The position numbers and the translations under genes are program-made. A stretch of 18,052 nt of DNA from NCBI GenBank assembly GCA_025399215.1, contig MU621392.1, positions 2,223 through 20,274 of the forward strand, given 5' to 3'. How positions within the stretch are numbered: position 1 is the first letter of the stretch; each line of letters begins with the position of its first letter. Under the pieces are notes generated by a model. It was not told the DNA's origin and made no database searches. It worked only from the letters and a program-made list of their open reading frames with translations. This stretch comes from Globomyces pollinis-pini. Lineage: Eukaryota; Chytridiomycota; Chytridiomycetes; Rhizophydiales; Globomycetaceae. Positions 1 to 9,740 of this stretch are shown in pieces.

Positions 1-63
1 TGTTGTACGTCGTGATACTATATTGATTTTCTGTAATTGTTGAATAAAGAAGTACTCTGCGGT

Positions 64-201
64 CTCATACTCGATGATCTCCGTTGAAATTCTTTATTAT
101 CAGAGTGTCTATCCTAATCTAATGAAAGCTTAAATAGTGGTCACGTGCCGTGGAGTATAAAAAGAATTTGAAGAATTTCAACGGAGGTCATCGAGAATGA
201 G
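64..201. repeat. Long inverted repeat, hairpin or MITE-like
   Basis: Positions 64-94 and 171-201 are reverse complements over 31 bases with two mismatches, separated by 76 bases. The arms contain CTCGATGA...CCGTTGAAATTCTT and its complement. The spacer holds a CACGTG box (142-147) and a TATAAAA-like run near 154-161. The element could be a small non-autonomous transposon, a hairpin transcript or a decayed duplication. I see no clear target-site duplication. Confidence 0.7.
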
Positions 202-249
202 TTGGGCATAGAGAAATAATGATACATAAGAATCAGTTAAAATGTATTC

Positions 250-255
250 TTTATT
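250..255 (-). terminator. Polyadenylation signal of the phosphoesterase gene
   Basis: TTTATT on the plus strand, i.e. AATAAA on the minus strand, lies 12 bases downstream of the stop codon of the phosphoesterase gene. Similar AATAAA hexamers sit close behind most genes of this window: 2587-2592, 3559-3564, 10226-10231, 12296-12301, 13958-13963 and 16208-16213. Confidence 0.55.
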
Positions 256-266
256 GAAATGAACAA

Positions 267-1857
267 TTAAACAAAATCAAAACCAGTGATCGAATGATTG
301 AATAAACTTCCCAAATTATTCACCACCGCATCTCTGGTTTGTAATTGACCAGGAATACGATCAGCCAAATAATTAGACTCAAGAAATCGGATGATACTTG
401 CAGGTTCAAGTTGTTCATGAGATACAAAATTACGTTTGACTGCATTTCCAATGACTACAAAAGGAATTCGTGGCCCGTAAGGTCTATTATCTACCGAGCT
501 TTTCGAGGGTGGGGATACACTATCACGATATCCACCACTTTCATCTGGGACGAGTATAATAATGGTATTGTCCTTGTATTTTTCAGATCCCAATACTGCA
601 TCAATAATGTGCTGGTTAAAGTCTTCGCCACTGGTAATGGAAGAAGGGCCAGGATGTTCAGATTTAGTACCCAACGCTTTCACAAACGAAACATCAGGTA
701 AAGTTCCTTTTTGAATATCCAAATCAAATTCATCAAAATTTCTAAAAATTTGGTCTGATTGTGATGATTCAGTCAAGCTAGGGTAGTAATGAAATGGATC
801 ATCACTTTGGTCGTAATATTGTGGCCAACATTGACCTGGTTTGAGTGATTTACTGTAGCCTTCAGCATAGAACGTGAATGATACTTGACAGTTGAGTAAT
901 AGATTAGCAATTGTGGGATCATCATATGTCTTTATGTTTTTACTACAAACATGACCAGGAGGAACAAAGGAATTATCTTTAAATACCCATGCACCTCTAG
1001 CATAATACATATCACTTTGTGATGATGCACCTATGATAATCAATTAGAATCCAGTTGATTTACTTACCTGGTGCAGATTGAAAGAATCTATCACTCATAG
1101 CATATTCTGATGCCCATTTCCAATATTTTCCAGCACTACCAGTTGATCCATCAGCCATCGCGTAATTTCGATTATCTGATCCAGGACATCCACCATTACT
1201 AAGGTATTTATCCATTTTACCATCATTGATTTGACATAACATACAATCATAGGAATGACAAGGATCAAAACCATTGGTTTGATCGTTTAGGACAACAGGA
1301 TTTAGCCCATTTAACATTGGAGTACCCATTTCACAACAATCCCTTCCTGTCGTACACGTTGGTCGACTTCCTACCGGTGCTCTACAATATTTGCCAAAAT
1401 AACTATCAAACGAATGATTTTCAGATATAATCGTGATCACATGTTTAATACTTGAAGCCGTTTCGCCTTTAGGACGACATGTATATTTCGGAATGGTAAC
1501 AGTTACAGTTACACTGGCTTTGCATGTATAGCCATTATTTTCACAGTAGAACAGTTTATAGGTCCCAGGGGTACCAGGTGCTTTCACAGAGACAGAACCA
1601 GAAGCAAGAGGATGTTGGTTGAGTTTGTCAATGGATCCGTAAGTGTATTGCCATGAATCTGGTAAATACGAAGATGAAGATGGATTATCCCCTTTGGTGA
1701 AGCAGATCCAATCATCGGTATTGGCAGTATTTGCATTGGTCCAAGAGACTTTAACAAACCCACCAGCAACTACCGTTTCCGGTGAGGTAAGTGATAGTCC
1801 AACAGGTGCTGCGAAATGAGATGCAAGATATGCAATGAACAACAAGACAGTAGACAT
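267..1857 (-). CDS. Secreted phosphoesterase (phospholipase C / acid phosphatase superfamily)
   Basis: Two exons, 1857-1068 and 1030-267, joined over a 37-nt GTAAGT...ATAG intron, give 517 aa. The first ATG is at 1857; the open frame further upstream begins only with TTG. Residues 1-20 form a hydrophobic signal peptide. Residues about 20-121 look like a beta-sandwich with a DDWICF motif, WQYTYG and PGTYKLFYC, and paired cysteines. From about 140 the phosphoesterase domain (Pfam PF04185 type) follows: ENHSFDSYFG at 146-155, FFQSAPG spanning the splice junction, a DESGG metal-site motif at 426-430, YGPRIPFVVIG near 448 and HEQLEPASIIRFLE near 468. Relatives hydrolyse phosphate esters such as phospholipids outside the cell. 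The substrate here is unknown. DESGG replaces the DExGG variants with H or N that are usual in this family. Polyadenylation signal at 250-255. Confidence 0.85.
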
Positions 1858-2614
1858 ATCAGTAGTGTTACGTCGAAATTTGGTTCTTTTTTTAAATACC
1901 AATGAACTATGTCAATCTGCCATACTTTCCTAAACGTGTTCATTTGTACAACTCATCAAGGACTGATCATACAATATACACTGACAATATAATTTTCAAT
2001 TGACTACTATGTAATATATAAAAAAAGGCATTCGGTAGGTTACTTTTCCTACTACTGATTTGGTGGCAATTCAATAAAACTCGGTGGAACAATCCATCAA
2101 ACGTGTAGGGAAAATATGTCATAGGACATGGTCCCCATATTGATAGGAACGGACAACATCTGTGGAAATTACCACCGTGACATGAAGATAGGGGAAAATT
2201 TGAGAAATCGTAGAATGTTATCAGATAATCACGTACTCATAATGAAATTCTTTTTTATATGGTTCATCCCAACTCTTAAAATCACGATTGGAAATGCATT
2301 TATTCAATAAAACTCGGTTTGGACAACTACACGTGTAGGAGTTTTGGTGAATGGGCGATAAATAAAAGTCAAATGATATGGTTCCTGTTGTTGCTGGAAC
2401 TGCATTACGTGATAGGAGAATTTGAGAAATAGTAGAACTTATCAGATAATCACTTGATATTGGTTTTGATTGAGGTATATCTTATAATCAGGAATGCACT
2501 TTTGCATATAAATTAATCGTGAATAGACAGTTCTAGCCAGTGTATGAATCATCTCATTATAAAGCAGTCTCTTAATACAAATATTCTTTATTAAAAGAAT
2601 GAACCACGTTGGAA
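1858..2614. other. Intergenic region with no convincing gene
   Basis: This stretch is the promoter side of the phosphoesterase gene and the 3' side of the next minus-strand gene. A TATTTAAA run at about 1890-1898 lies some 35 bases upstream of the phosphoesterase ATG and may act as its TATA element. The only open frames are short, have no recognisable content and fall in the duplicated segment described separately. The polyadenylation signal of the next gene is at 2587-2592. Confidence 0.6.
2069..2453. repeat. Degenerate direct duplication, unit about 230 bp
   Basis: A 17-base block, ATTCAATAAAACTCGGT, occurs at 2069-2085 and again at 2302-2318. Each copy is followed by related blocks: ACGTGTAGG, then GATAGG.GAA, TTTGAGAAAT, GTAGAA and TTATCAGATAATCAC (near 2218-2232 and 2439-2453). 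The spacing of matching blocks shifts from 233 to 221 bases, so indels have accumulated. No coding capacity is evident in either copy. Confidence 0.65.
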
Positions 2615-3392
2615 TTATAGACTTGCGCTAGCAACTCGGAACTGATTCAAAGCTTTTAGGTTTCGTTCACGTTCGACTATTCCACCAGGAAGAGTATTGA
2701 AATGATTCCAACTATTTTCTACAACCTCCAAAAATTCTTGAACTGCATGTTGAGATAATTGACGAATATGATATAAAGAAGATTTTAGATTCATATTATC
2801 AATCAATTGATTGACATCAAAATTGAATTTTTTCAAGACTGAAGATGGAATGGTTGCTTTGATTTGAAGAGTCGGTTGGTTGATAACTTTGACATTATGA
2901 ATATTATGATTCAATAAAGTTTTCAATACTTGACTGATCTTCATCATATTTTCATATTGTCGATCTGCCATTCTACTGATTAGCAATACACAAAGCAAAT
3001 TACAACTGGATTTGTCGGATATGAGTTTCATCAAGTCTTCCATCGTTCAATGCAGAGTTGATTTGATATTCATTTTGGTTAATAAATTCAAAAACGAGGA
3101 TTATTGGTTGTTGATTATGTTTGAGTACTGGTTGCTTCTGATGCTCTGCTGATGTGAGTTTTTGACGAAACAGGTCAACCAAGTAAGGAATTTGCAAAGC
3201 ATAATTAGGTTTTGCGATATGAATAATATTATTTAATGAGAGTAGTGAGCGAAAGGGTTGATTTTTGACTAATGGTTGACGTAAAAACAACGAAGGACCA
3301 GGACGATAATTCAGCAATCGATGGGAAGGAAGTACAACTCGCCAGAATATAATTCGTTGGGCATTTGTAAATAACCTTGAAAAAGCAACCAT
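2615..3392 (-). CDS. Unrecognised protein with mitochondrial-presequence-like N-terminus
   Basis: Two exons, 3392-3004 and 2972-2615, are joined by a 31-nt intron with a GCTAAT branch site, giving 248 aa. I do not recognise the family. The first 60 or so residues are rich in Arg, Lys, Ser and Leu and almost lack acidic residues, as in a mitochondrial targeting sequence. The middle has a Gln/Asn-rich segment with a hydrophobic strand (PIILVFEFI). The C-terminal half is predicted helical, with Leu- and Asn-rich heptad-like stretches. The acceptor is a tandem CAGTAG: using the upstream AG would change Leu to Phe-Arg and keep the frame. The two halves appear as overlapping open frames in different phases, which an intron explains better than a frameshift because donor, branch site and acceptor are all present. 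Polyadenylation signal 23 bases past the stop codon. Confidence 0.6.
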
Positions 3393-3575
3393 TTCGATGA
3401 GGTAAAAAATGTTTGGTGGAACATAAGGCTGTTTGACAAACAGTTTGATTATGTCGACTCATAAGTGTAATACTTGATTACACACTAAACTATGTACGAT
3501 GTTATCTACGTAATTAACATAGTGACTATTATTGTATTGTAATCAAATAATATTCAATTTTATTATAAACATGGA

Positions 3576-4495
3576 TTAAATATGTTCCAATATCCAAGTA
3601 ACATACGAACTAATCACTTGGTCTCTTACCAAATCATTATGAAGTTCGTGATGTGCTCCTTCATACGTGTCGAATCGTTTATCTGTACTTGGAATCATTT
3701 CAATAAATTTCTTGGTAGCATGATAAGATGTAAGTTGATCATGATCACCATGTACAGCTAAAATAGGAAGATTAAAGGTTTTAGATCCAACATTCAATAC
3801 ATAATCTCCCCCAGAAAACATTTCATCCAATAATCGGAATGAGGCATAACAATGAATATAAGGGTCTTCTTTATATAATTGTACTTGGTACGCATCTCTT
3901 GAAAGAATGTTATAGTCTAGTGTAGGAATCATAATAACAGCATTGCTGATAAGTTTTTGTCCAATAATCGACTTGAAAGCGCGATGAAAAATATTCGGTT
4001 CGTTACCAGCAGAAGTTGGTTTATAAGTACCTGAATAATTATTCGAAATATTAAGAGCGTACCTTCAATTAATGGAGAACTAGCAATGACTCCCTTGATA
4101 CCTTCAGGATACATACAACAGTAACGTAAAGCCAAACCACCTCCCATTGAATGACCCATGATAAACAATGGAATTCCTTCAACCTTGATCATTTCAATGA
4201 CTTCATTCATATCACCAACAGTAGCATCAAATCCATCCGTGACTCCTTTCCAACCAGACCGATAAGCAGTTCTACCAAATCCACGTTGATCAAAAGATCC
4301 AACTTTGATACCATGCTTTGCAAATTCAGAAAAGACATGTTCATATCGATTGATATGTTCTCCGTATCCATGGAAGAAAGCTAACGTAGCAACAATTGGC
4401 GTGTTGAATGGACACCAAACTTTGGTATAGATTTCGTGACCATCTGGTCTTTTAATCCATTTTTCAGTAAATTCATAAGTAGCAGCGGAAGGCAT
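3576..4495 (-). CDS. Monoacylglycerol lipase-like alpha/beta hydrolase, copy 1
   Basis: Exons 4495-4063 and 4030-3576, split by a 32-nt intron after the SPLIEG motif, encode 295 aa, close to the usual length of the MGLL/Yju3 group. The fold signature is clear: FFHGYGEHINRYEHVF near 40-55 (oxyanion region), FDQRGFGRT, the nucleophile elbow GHSMGGG at 114-120 with Ser116, HGDHDQLT with Asp242, and GAHHELHND with His272. There is no signal peptide or membrane anchor. Family members cleave monoacylglycerols to fatty acid and glycerol, often at lipid droplets; the substrate is inferred. A paralogue with the same intron position lies at 6452-7383 on the other strand. TATA-like element at 4535-4544. 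Confidence 0.88.
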
Positions 4496-5056
4496 TATTG
4501 TGGAGGTTGAATATGAAATGAAATTAAACTCATGCTTTTATAAATAAACTAAATGGAATGATTGTTTCCCCGCATCACATGAAGTAATAAATTTCGGCCA
4601 GAATTGGTGCACTTTCGTTTAACCGTTTTTATTGAATATTAAAATAAGTTTAATCAAACAATTTACTTATCAAATGAACAGTGATATTCTTCACGCTGTG
4701 GTTTTATTAGTTTTAATTTTTCATTAGAAAACAGATTTATAGGCATAGAATGATGATGATAATACAATAAACATGAGCTGGTAATGTACAAATACAAAAT
4801 CTGTATTTGACTGTAAAAAATAGTGACTTAGCAGCACCCCCTTCTTTTTTTAAAAGATCTGACTTGTCACGGAAAAATTCCAAGTAGGAGAAATTCAAGT
4901 TAGCACAAGGCATTGAATTGAATTAAAATTTAAAATGATGACATAGATATAATGGTATACCACTGGGGGAAAACTTTCAAAGTATCTTTTTAAACGTGTG
5001 TGTATAGTAAAGGTAAGAAAATAAACGCGAAATGAAGTTTTTCAATCCAATCGATA
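4496..5056. other. Divergent intergenic region, no gene seen
   Basis: This separates the minus-strand lipase from the plus-strand CFAP119-like gene and should contain both promoters. It is AT-rich, with a short GATGATGAT run near 4752 and homopolymer stretches. Beyond the TATA-like element at 4535-4544, I see no coding frame, RNA gene or clear conserved motif. Confidence 0.55.
4535..4544 (-). promoter_or_regulatory. TATA-like element of lipase copy 1
   Basis: On the minus strand this reads TTTATAAAAG, about 40 bases upstream of the lipase ATG at 4495. The paralogue has a similar TATAAAAA run at 6377-6384, about 70 bases before its ATG. Assigned by motif and position only. Confidence 0.4.
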
Positions 5057-6040
5057 ATGACTACTCCCTCAACAAATCCAAATTCCAAAGAGAAAGGAAC
5101 AAAACCCAAACCAAAAACAAAAAATAAAGTACAACAACCGTTAAATCAAATAACTGAAGAATTATGGGAAGAATTATTGAAATTGAATGATCCAGAAGCA
5201 GAGATACGGTAACAAAAGTGTTTAATAAGTGAAATAGGTATATTGCAGACTATATGGATATGAAAGGATGGAAAGATGGAGAGTTATTGGTTGCAATACA
5301 ATTATCCATCTATCATGAAACCTTCAAGTAGGACAGACGTCTATCTAACCGACAGATTTACAAAATCAATAGGATTAAACCATCCTCAAGCAAATACAAT
5401 TTATGGCATTATTCAGAATACGATTGAAAGTATCGGTAAACAGATATATCTATAATATTTAGCAAATAGTGTAAAAGACACTAGCACGTATTTAGAAGAA
5501 TTTAAAAAGTTGCTGCTTAAAGTTTTGAGATCACCAATGCATCAAGAGACTATGGATTCATACAATGAAACCATACCACTAGAAAAATTTCCAGCCATCG
5601 TGAATTTTGCAATGAAAACGTAATATTGAAATCATTAACAGAGATAGTGTATTTCAGCATATTCAATTGTACAGATTTGTATTTACACAAGAACAATCTA
5701 TATCATTAATTCCAATCACCAAACAATTTGAGACAATTCCAATATATGAACCTTTGAAAGAAGCTGTGATTCCAAAGATAGATATCGAAAGGGAAGTGGA
5801 AGAGTTAATTCAACAAGACTGGTTAGACCCATTTGCAGCCGATTTAGGTTTGAATTTTTAACTAATCTTTTAGATATTTTTGATTCATTAAGTCCAGCTG
5901 AAATTAAAACAGTAGTTTATGATACAATAGTATCAATGATCAAAAATTTACAATCAGATTGTGATCGAATGGTGATGGATCATCAATTAAAGATTTCAAA
6001 TCGTAATCTTAAACATTTGAAAGATATTCAACATTCTTGA
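5057..6040 (+). CDS. CFAP119-like (DUF4464/CCDC189 type) flagella-associated protein
   Basis: Six exons, 5057-5208, 5238-5327, 5356-5435, 5463-5619, 5648-5847 and 5874-6040, are joined by introns of 29, 28, 27, 28 and 26 nt. They give one continuous 281-aa frame. A Lys/Pro-rich start (residues 1-28) is followed by a helical body. The segment FQHIQLYRFVFTQEQ and the earlier GLNHPQANTIYGIIQNTIES resemble the conserved YFRHxKLYKYVFT and SPEQTSxxFSIxKxT blocks I know from DUF4464 proteins of cilia and flagella. A charged coiled segment ends the protein. The fourth intron has competing acceptors: 5647 was chosen because it restores frame at 28 nt, while the downstream TTTCAG breaks the frame. The fifth intron has a weak GTTTGA donor. 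The family call is from memory of motifs. If right, the organism builds a flagellum. Confidence 0.68.
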
Positions 6041-6451
6041 TAGATTTGATTACATTTTTTCTGTAATATATGAAATGATACAACGGTGTGTGTGTGTTTG
6101 CCTAGAAGATAGTGATGACTTACCAAACATGCGTTTCAACCTGTTTTTGGGACCTTGGATGAGAAGCCACGAATATATAAACCATCCGAATTACCAAATC
6201 ATCTAATCCTAATTATTTTATTATGGACTCATAAATACACAGGATTCTCAAGTTTTAGTTTAAAATATCAAACAAGTGTTTGTATAACACCAATAATGGA
6301 AAGAAAGGTCATTTGCTAAAATCAGAGTCCCTACATGAAACCAAAAATAAAATGAGCCTCTAACGGACACTTGACTTATAAAAAGATAGAGGACCACAGA
6401 AACTTTTTTTAAAAAATTAGAAATTAGATTGATTTTTAAGGGGAAAAGAAA
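6041..6451. other. Intergenic region upstream of lipase copy 2
   Basis: AT-rich, with a short GT run near 6085-6098 and a TATAAAAA element at 6377-6384 about 70 bases before the next ATG. The bases just before that ATG are A-rich with GGGGAAAAGAAA. I found no additional open frame or RNA gene that I can support. Confidence 0.5.
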
Positions 6452-7383
6452 ATGGCAACTTTCACTTATGAATTCACGGAACGATGGTTAAAGAGACCAG
6501 ATGGACATGAAATATACACTAAACAATGGATTCCTTACGATACGAAACCAATCGCCATCGTAGTATTTTTCCATGGTTTAGCTGAACATATCAATCGATA
6601 CGAACATGTATTTTCAGTATTTGCTAAAAATGGAATCAAAGTGGGTGGATTTGATCAACGTGGGTTTGGTCGAACGTGTTGTCGGTCGGGTAAGAAAGGA
6701 GTGACGGGTGGATTAGAAACAACGATGATGGATATGCAAGCATTGATTGATAGTATGTGTGTGAAAGATATTCCGGTATATGTGATGGGACATTCAATGG
6801 GTGGTGGGTTGGCTATACGTTTCTGCCACGATTATCCAGATGGTATTGCAGGTGTAATTGGATGTTCACCTATGATTGAAGGTATTTATTTCTTTAAATT
6901 TATGAATTATTAGGTACTTATAAACCTAGTTCAGCTGGTCATGAACCTGATTTCTTACATCGTACCTTTAAGGGTATCATTAGTCGTAAAGTATTACAAT
7001 CAACTGTTATCATGTTACCAGTATTGGATCATTCAATCCTAACACGCGATGAATATCGAATTCAACTCTATAAAGAAGATCCATATATACATCCATACGC
7101 ATCATTTAAACTTCTTGACGATATATTTGCAAATGGTGAATACCTACTTCATACAGTATCACAAACCTTCACATCATCGATTTTAATTGGTCATGGAACA
7201 GATGATCAATTAACATCGTATTCAGCTTCAAAAAAGTTTATTGATATGATTCCAAGTGCCAATAAACGATTGGATACTTATGTAGATGCAAGGCACGAGT
7301 TACATAATGAATTGGAAATGGATGATGTTGTGTATTCATATATCAATTGGATACGTGATCAGATTCGAAATACTAAAAAATAA
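6452..7383 (+). CDS. Monoacylglycerol lipase-like alpha/beta hydrolase, copy 2
   Basis: Exons 6452-6881 and 6914-7383, with a 32-nt intron after SPMIEG, encode 299 aa. The layout is the same as in the copy at 3576-4495, down to the intron position and phase: FFHGLAEHINRYEHVF, FDQRGFGRT, GHSMGGG with Ser115, HGTDDQLT with Asp241, and ARHELHNE with His271. All three catalytic residues are present, so it should be an active esterase or lipase. The copies differ at many positions (for example HGYGEH versus HGLAEH), which suggests an older duplication. The two lie in opposite orientation on either side of the CFAP119-like gene. No targeting signal is seen. The nearest downstream AATAAA is at 7767-7772. 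Confidence 0.88.
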
Positions 7384-7385
7384 TA

Positions 7386-7712
7386 TATTCTCTCTTTACA
7401 GATTCGATTTATTCAATTGCTATTGATCTTGGATATAATATAATTGTTCAAGATGTTTACTTTACATATGGTAAAAGGTCAAGGAAATACTCGCTAGTAC
7501 GCGACATTCACATTCACAGACCATGGATATATGAAGCTAGTTTGGATGAAGATACTGCTGGTATGGTTCGGGCACAAGGGGGAGCTTCAGTGGAATTGAC
7601 CACACTGTTTTGTAGATTGGATCTACATTCGTCACTGCGGTTACATTGTAACTGGGGCGGATTACTCCTCCAAGCTTATGCTAAAACAAAAACAAAGAAA
7701 AACTCTTTATAA
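7386..7712 (+). other. Open stretch without a usable start, possible gene remnant
   Basis: The plus-strand frame is open for about 108 codons, ending with TAA at 7710-7712, but has no ATG near its start. A pyrimidine-rich CTCTCTTTACAG at its left end looks like a splice acceptor. The translation includes DVYFTYGKRSRKYSLVRDI and GGASVELTTLFCRLDLHSS, which I do not recognise. The part at 7540-7690 is richer in G+C than its surroundings. The opposite strand is also open for about 47 codons from about 7681 downwards. An AATAAA at 7767-7772 follows on the plus strand. It could be an exon, a fragment of a mobile or duplicated gene, or chance. Confidence 0.3.
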
Positions 7713-7913
7713 TATACCAAACTTTAAATCTTCAACAGTAGGTGTTATTCGTACATTTTAGTTGTAAATAAAATGAACGGATCTATTTTAGTAATGCAAA
7801 TCCATCTTAATCTTCTATTGTCTAAAAGTACAACAATTATGATACTCACAATACAAAAACACTGAAATTGCAAAAAATGATAAATGAAATATATTGAAAT
7901 GCGTGGTAACAGT

Positions 7914-9740
7914 TTACATCATACCACCCATACCACCCATTCCACCCATACCGCCCATACCAGGCATTCCAGGTGCAGGTTCCTTCTTGGCATCTGCAAT
8001 CACAACTTCGGTGGTGGTGAGCAAGGATGCAACTCCAGAAGCATCAACTAGAGCAGTTCGCACGACTTTGAGAGGGTCAATGATTCCAGCTTTGATCATA
8101 TCTCCATAGACTCCGTTTTGGGCTAGGGTTAGTGTAGGGTTTGCTTACCATCATAACCGTAGTTGAATGCAGCAGTGTCGTTGTCTTTAAGTCCATCTTT
8201 TGGGATGTTGTAGTTTTCGAGGATACGACCAACAGTGACGGCACCTTCTTCACCAGCATTAGAGACAATAGTTTTGGCAGGTGCGGTAACGGCTTTACGT
8301 ACGATATCGATACCGAGGGATTGATCAAAGTTTTCGGCTTTCAAGGTGCTCAAGATTTTGCTTGCCTTCAAAAGTGCGGTACCACCACCAGGCACGATAC
8401 CTTCTTCAACAGCAGCACGGGTAGCATTCAAAGCATCGACAAATCGATCTTTCTTTTCACCAACTTCAATTTCGGATGCACCTCCAACTTTGATGACGGC
8501 AACACCACCACAGAGTTTAGCCAAACGTTCTTGCATTTTTTCCTTTTCATATTCAGAAGCGGTTTCGGCAATCAAACCACGGATTTGATCGGCACGTTGA
8601 GCAACAGCATCTTTGGAACCAGCACCGTTCAAGAAGATAGTATCATCTTTAGAGATGGTAAGTAAAGCACAAGAACCGAGGTCTTGTAAAGTAGCCTTAT
8701 CAAGTTTGACGGCAGTTTCTTCACTGAATACGGTAGCACCAGTCAAGATACCGATATCGGCCAAGATGGATTTACGGTTATCACCAAATCCTGGGGCTTT
8801 GACACAGGCAACTGAGAGTTGTCCACGGAGTTTGTTCAAGATACAAGCGGCCAATGCTTCACCATCAACATCTTCAGCAATGACAATGAGTGGACGACGA
8901 GCTTGAGCAGCCATTTCCATGGATGGAAGTAAATCTTGAAGGGATGATACCTTCTTTTCGGATAATAAAATCAAAGGTTTTTCGAATTCGACTTTTTGGG
9001 ATTTAGTGTTGGTGATGAAGTAAGGTGAGATGAAACCACGATCGAATCTCATACCTAGAATGAGAAATAGAAAAGTGTACCTTCAGTGATTTCAAGTTCA
9101 TCGACCAAAGTTTTTCCTTCTTGACAGGTGATGACACCTTCCTTACCGACCTTTTCCATTGCTTGAGCAATCATGTTTCCAACATGTTTATCACCATTAG
9201 CAGAGATGGTTGCGACTTGAGCGATTTCTTGAGAAGTGGTGATTGGACGAGCATTAGCTTTAAGGAAGTTGACAATCAATTCGACAGATTGTTGAACACC
9301 TTTTCGCAAGTCATTTGGGTTAACACCGGCAGAGACATTCTTTAAGCCTTCGACAAAGATAGCTCTGGTCAATACTGTAGCGGTAGTTGTACCATCACCA
9401 GCAGCTTCATTAGTTTTGTTTGCGACATCAGCGACTAATTTAGCCCCCAAGTTTTCAAATTTGTCTTCTAAGATGATAGATTTAGCGACCGAGACACCAT
9501 CTTTAGTCATTCTAGGGGAACCATAAGGTTGTTCTATAATATTAGATATTAGATTTTTTTAATACCGATGAGTACATTACGACCTTTTGGACCTAGAGTA
9601 GAAGCTACAGCATTAGCTAATAGATCGACTCCTCTAGCTAAAGATTGTCTAGCATTGTTACCGAATAAAATTTCTTTATGAGAGTAATTTCTTGAGTTTC
9701 GAATAGATAAAGATTTGAGTGATTTACTTAAAAGTGACAT
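7914..9740 (-). CDS. HSP60: Mitochondrial chaperonin Hsp60 (GroEL family)
   Basis: Four exons, 9740-9566, 9533-9081, 9054-8149 and 8122-7914, with introns of 32, 26 and 26 nt, give 580 aa, the normal Hsp60 length. Residues 1-20 form a basic, Ser-rich mitochondrial presequence ending near [11 protein letters not shown]. Group I chaperonin landmarks follow in order: [17 protein letters not shown]-site [19 protein letters not shown], the apical-domain segment with [35 protein letters not shown], and [14 protein letters not shown]. The C-terminus has the typical GGM repeat tail. It acts in the mitochondrial matrix, folding imported proteins with Hsp10. It is divergently paired with the Hsp10 gene across a 122-bp promoter holding a heat-shock element. 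Antisense open frames inside it are shadows. Confidence 0.97.

Noticed and set aside
345..701. Plus-strand frame of 118 codons opposite the phosphoesterase
   Set aside because: It is antisense to the catalytic-domain exon and has no recognisable content.
1857..1902. Extended start of the phosphoesterase at 1902
   Set aside because: The codon at 1902 is TTG. The first ATG, at 1857, begins a clean signal peptide.
2128..2310. Plus-strand 60-codon frame in the direct duplication
   Set aside because: The second copy of the duplication does not preserve the frame, and the content is unrecognisable.
5620..5657. 38-nt version of the fourth CFAP119-like intron ending at TTTCAG
   Set aside because: It shifts the frame and gives an early stop. 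The acceptor at 5647 keeps the frame into clearly coding sequence.
8141..8665. Long plus-strand open frame (174 codons) inside Hsp60
   Set aside because: It lies antisense to the conserved third exon of Hsp60; its openness comes from the codon pattern of the real gene.
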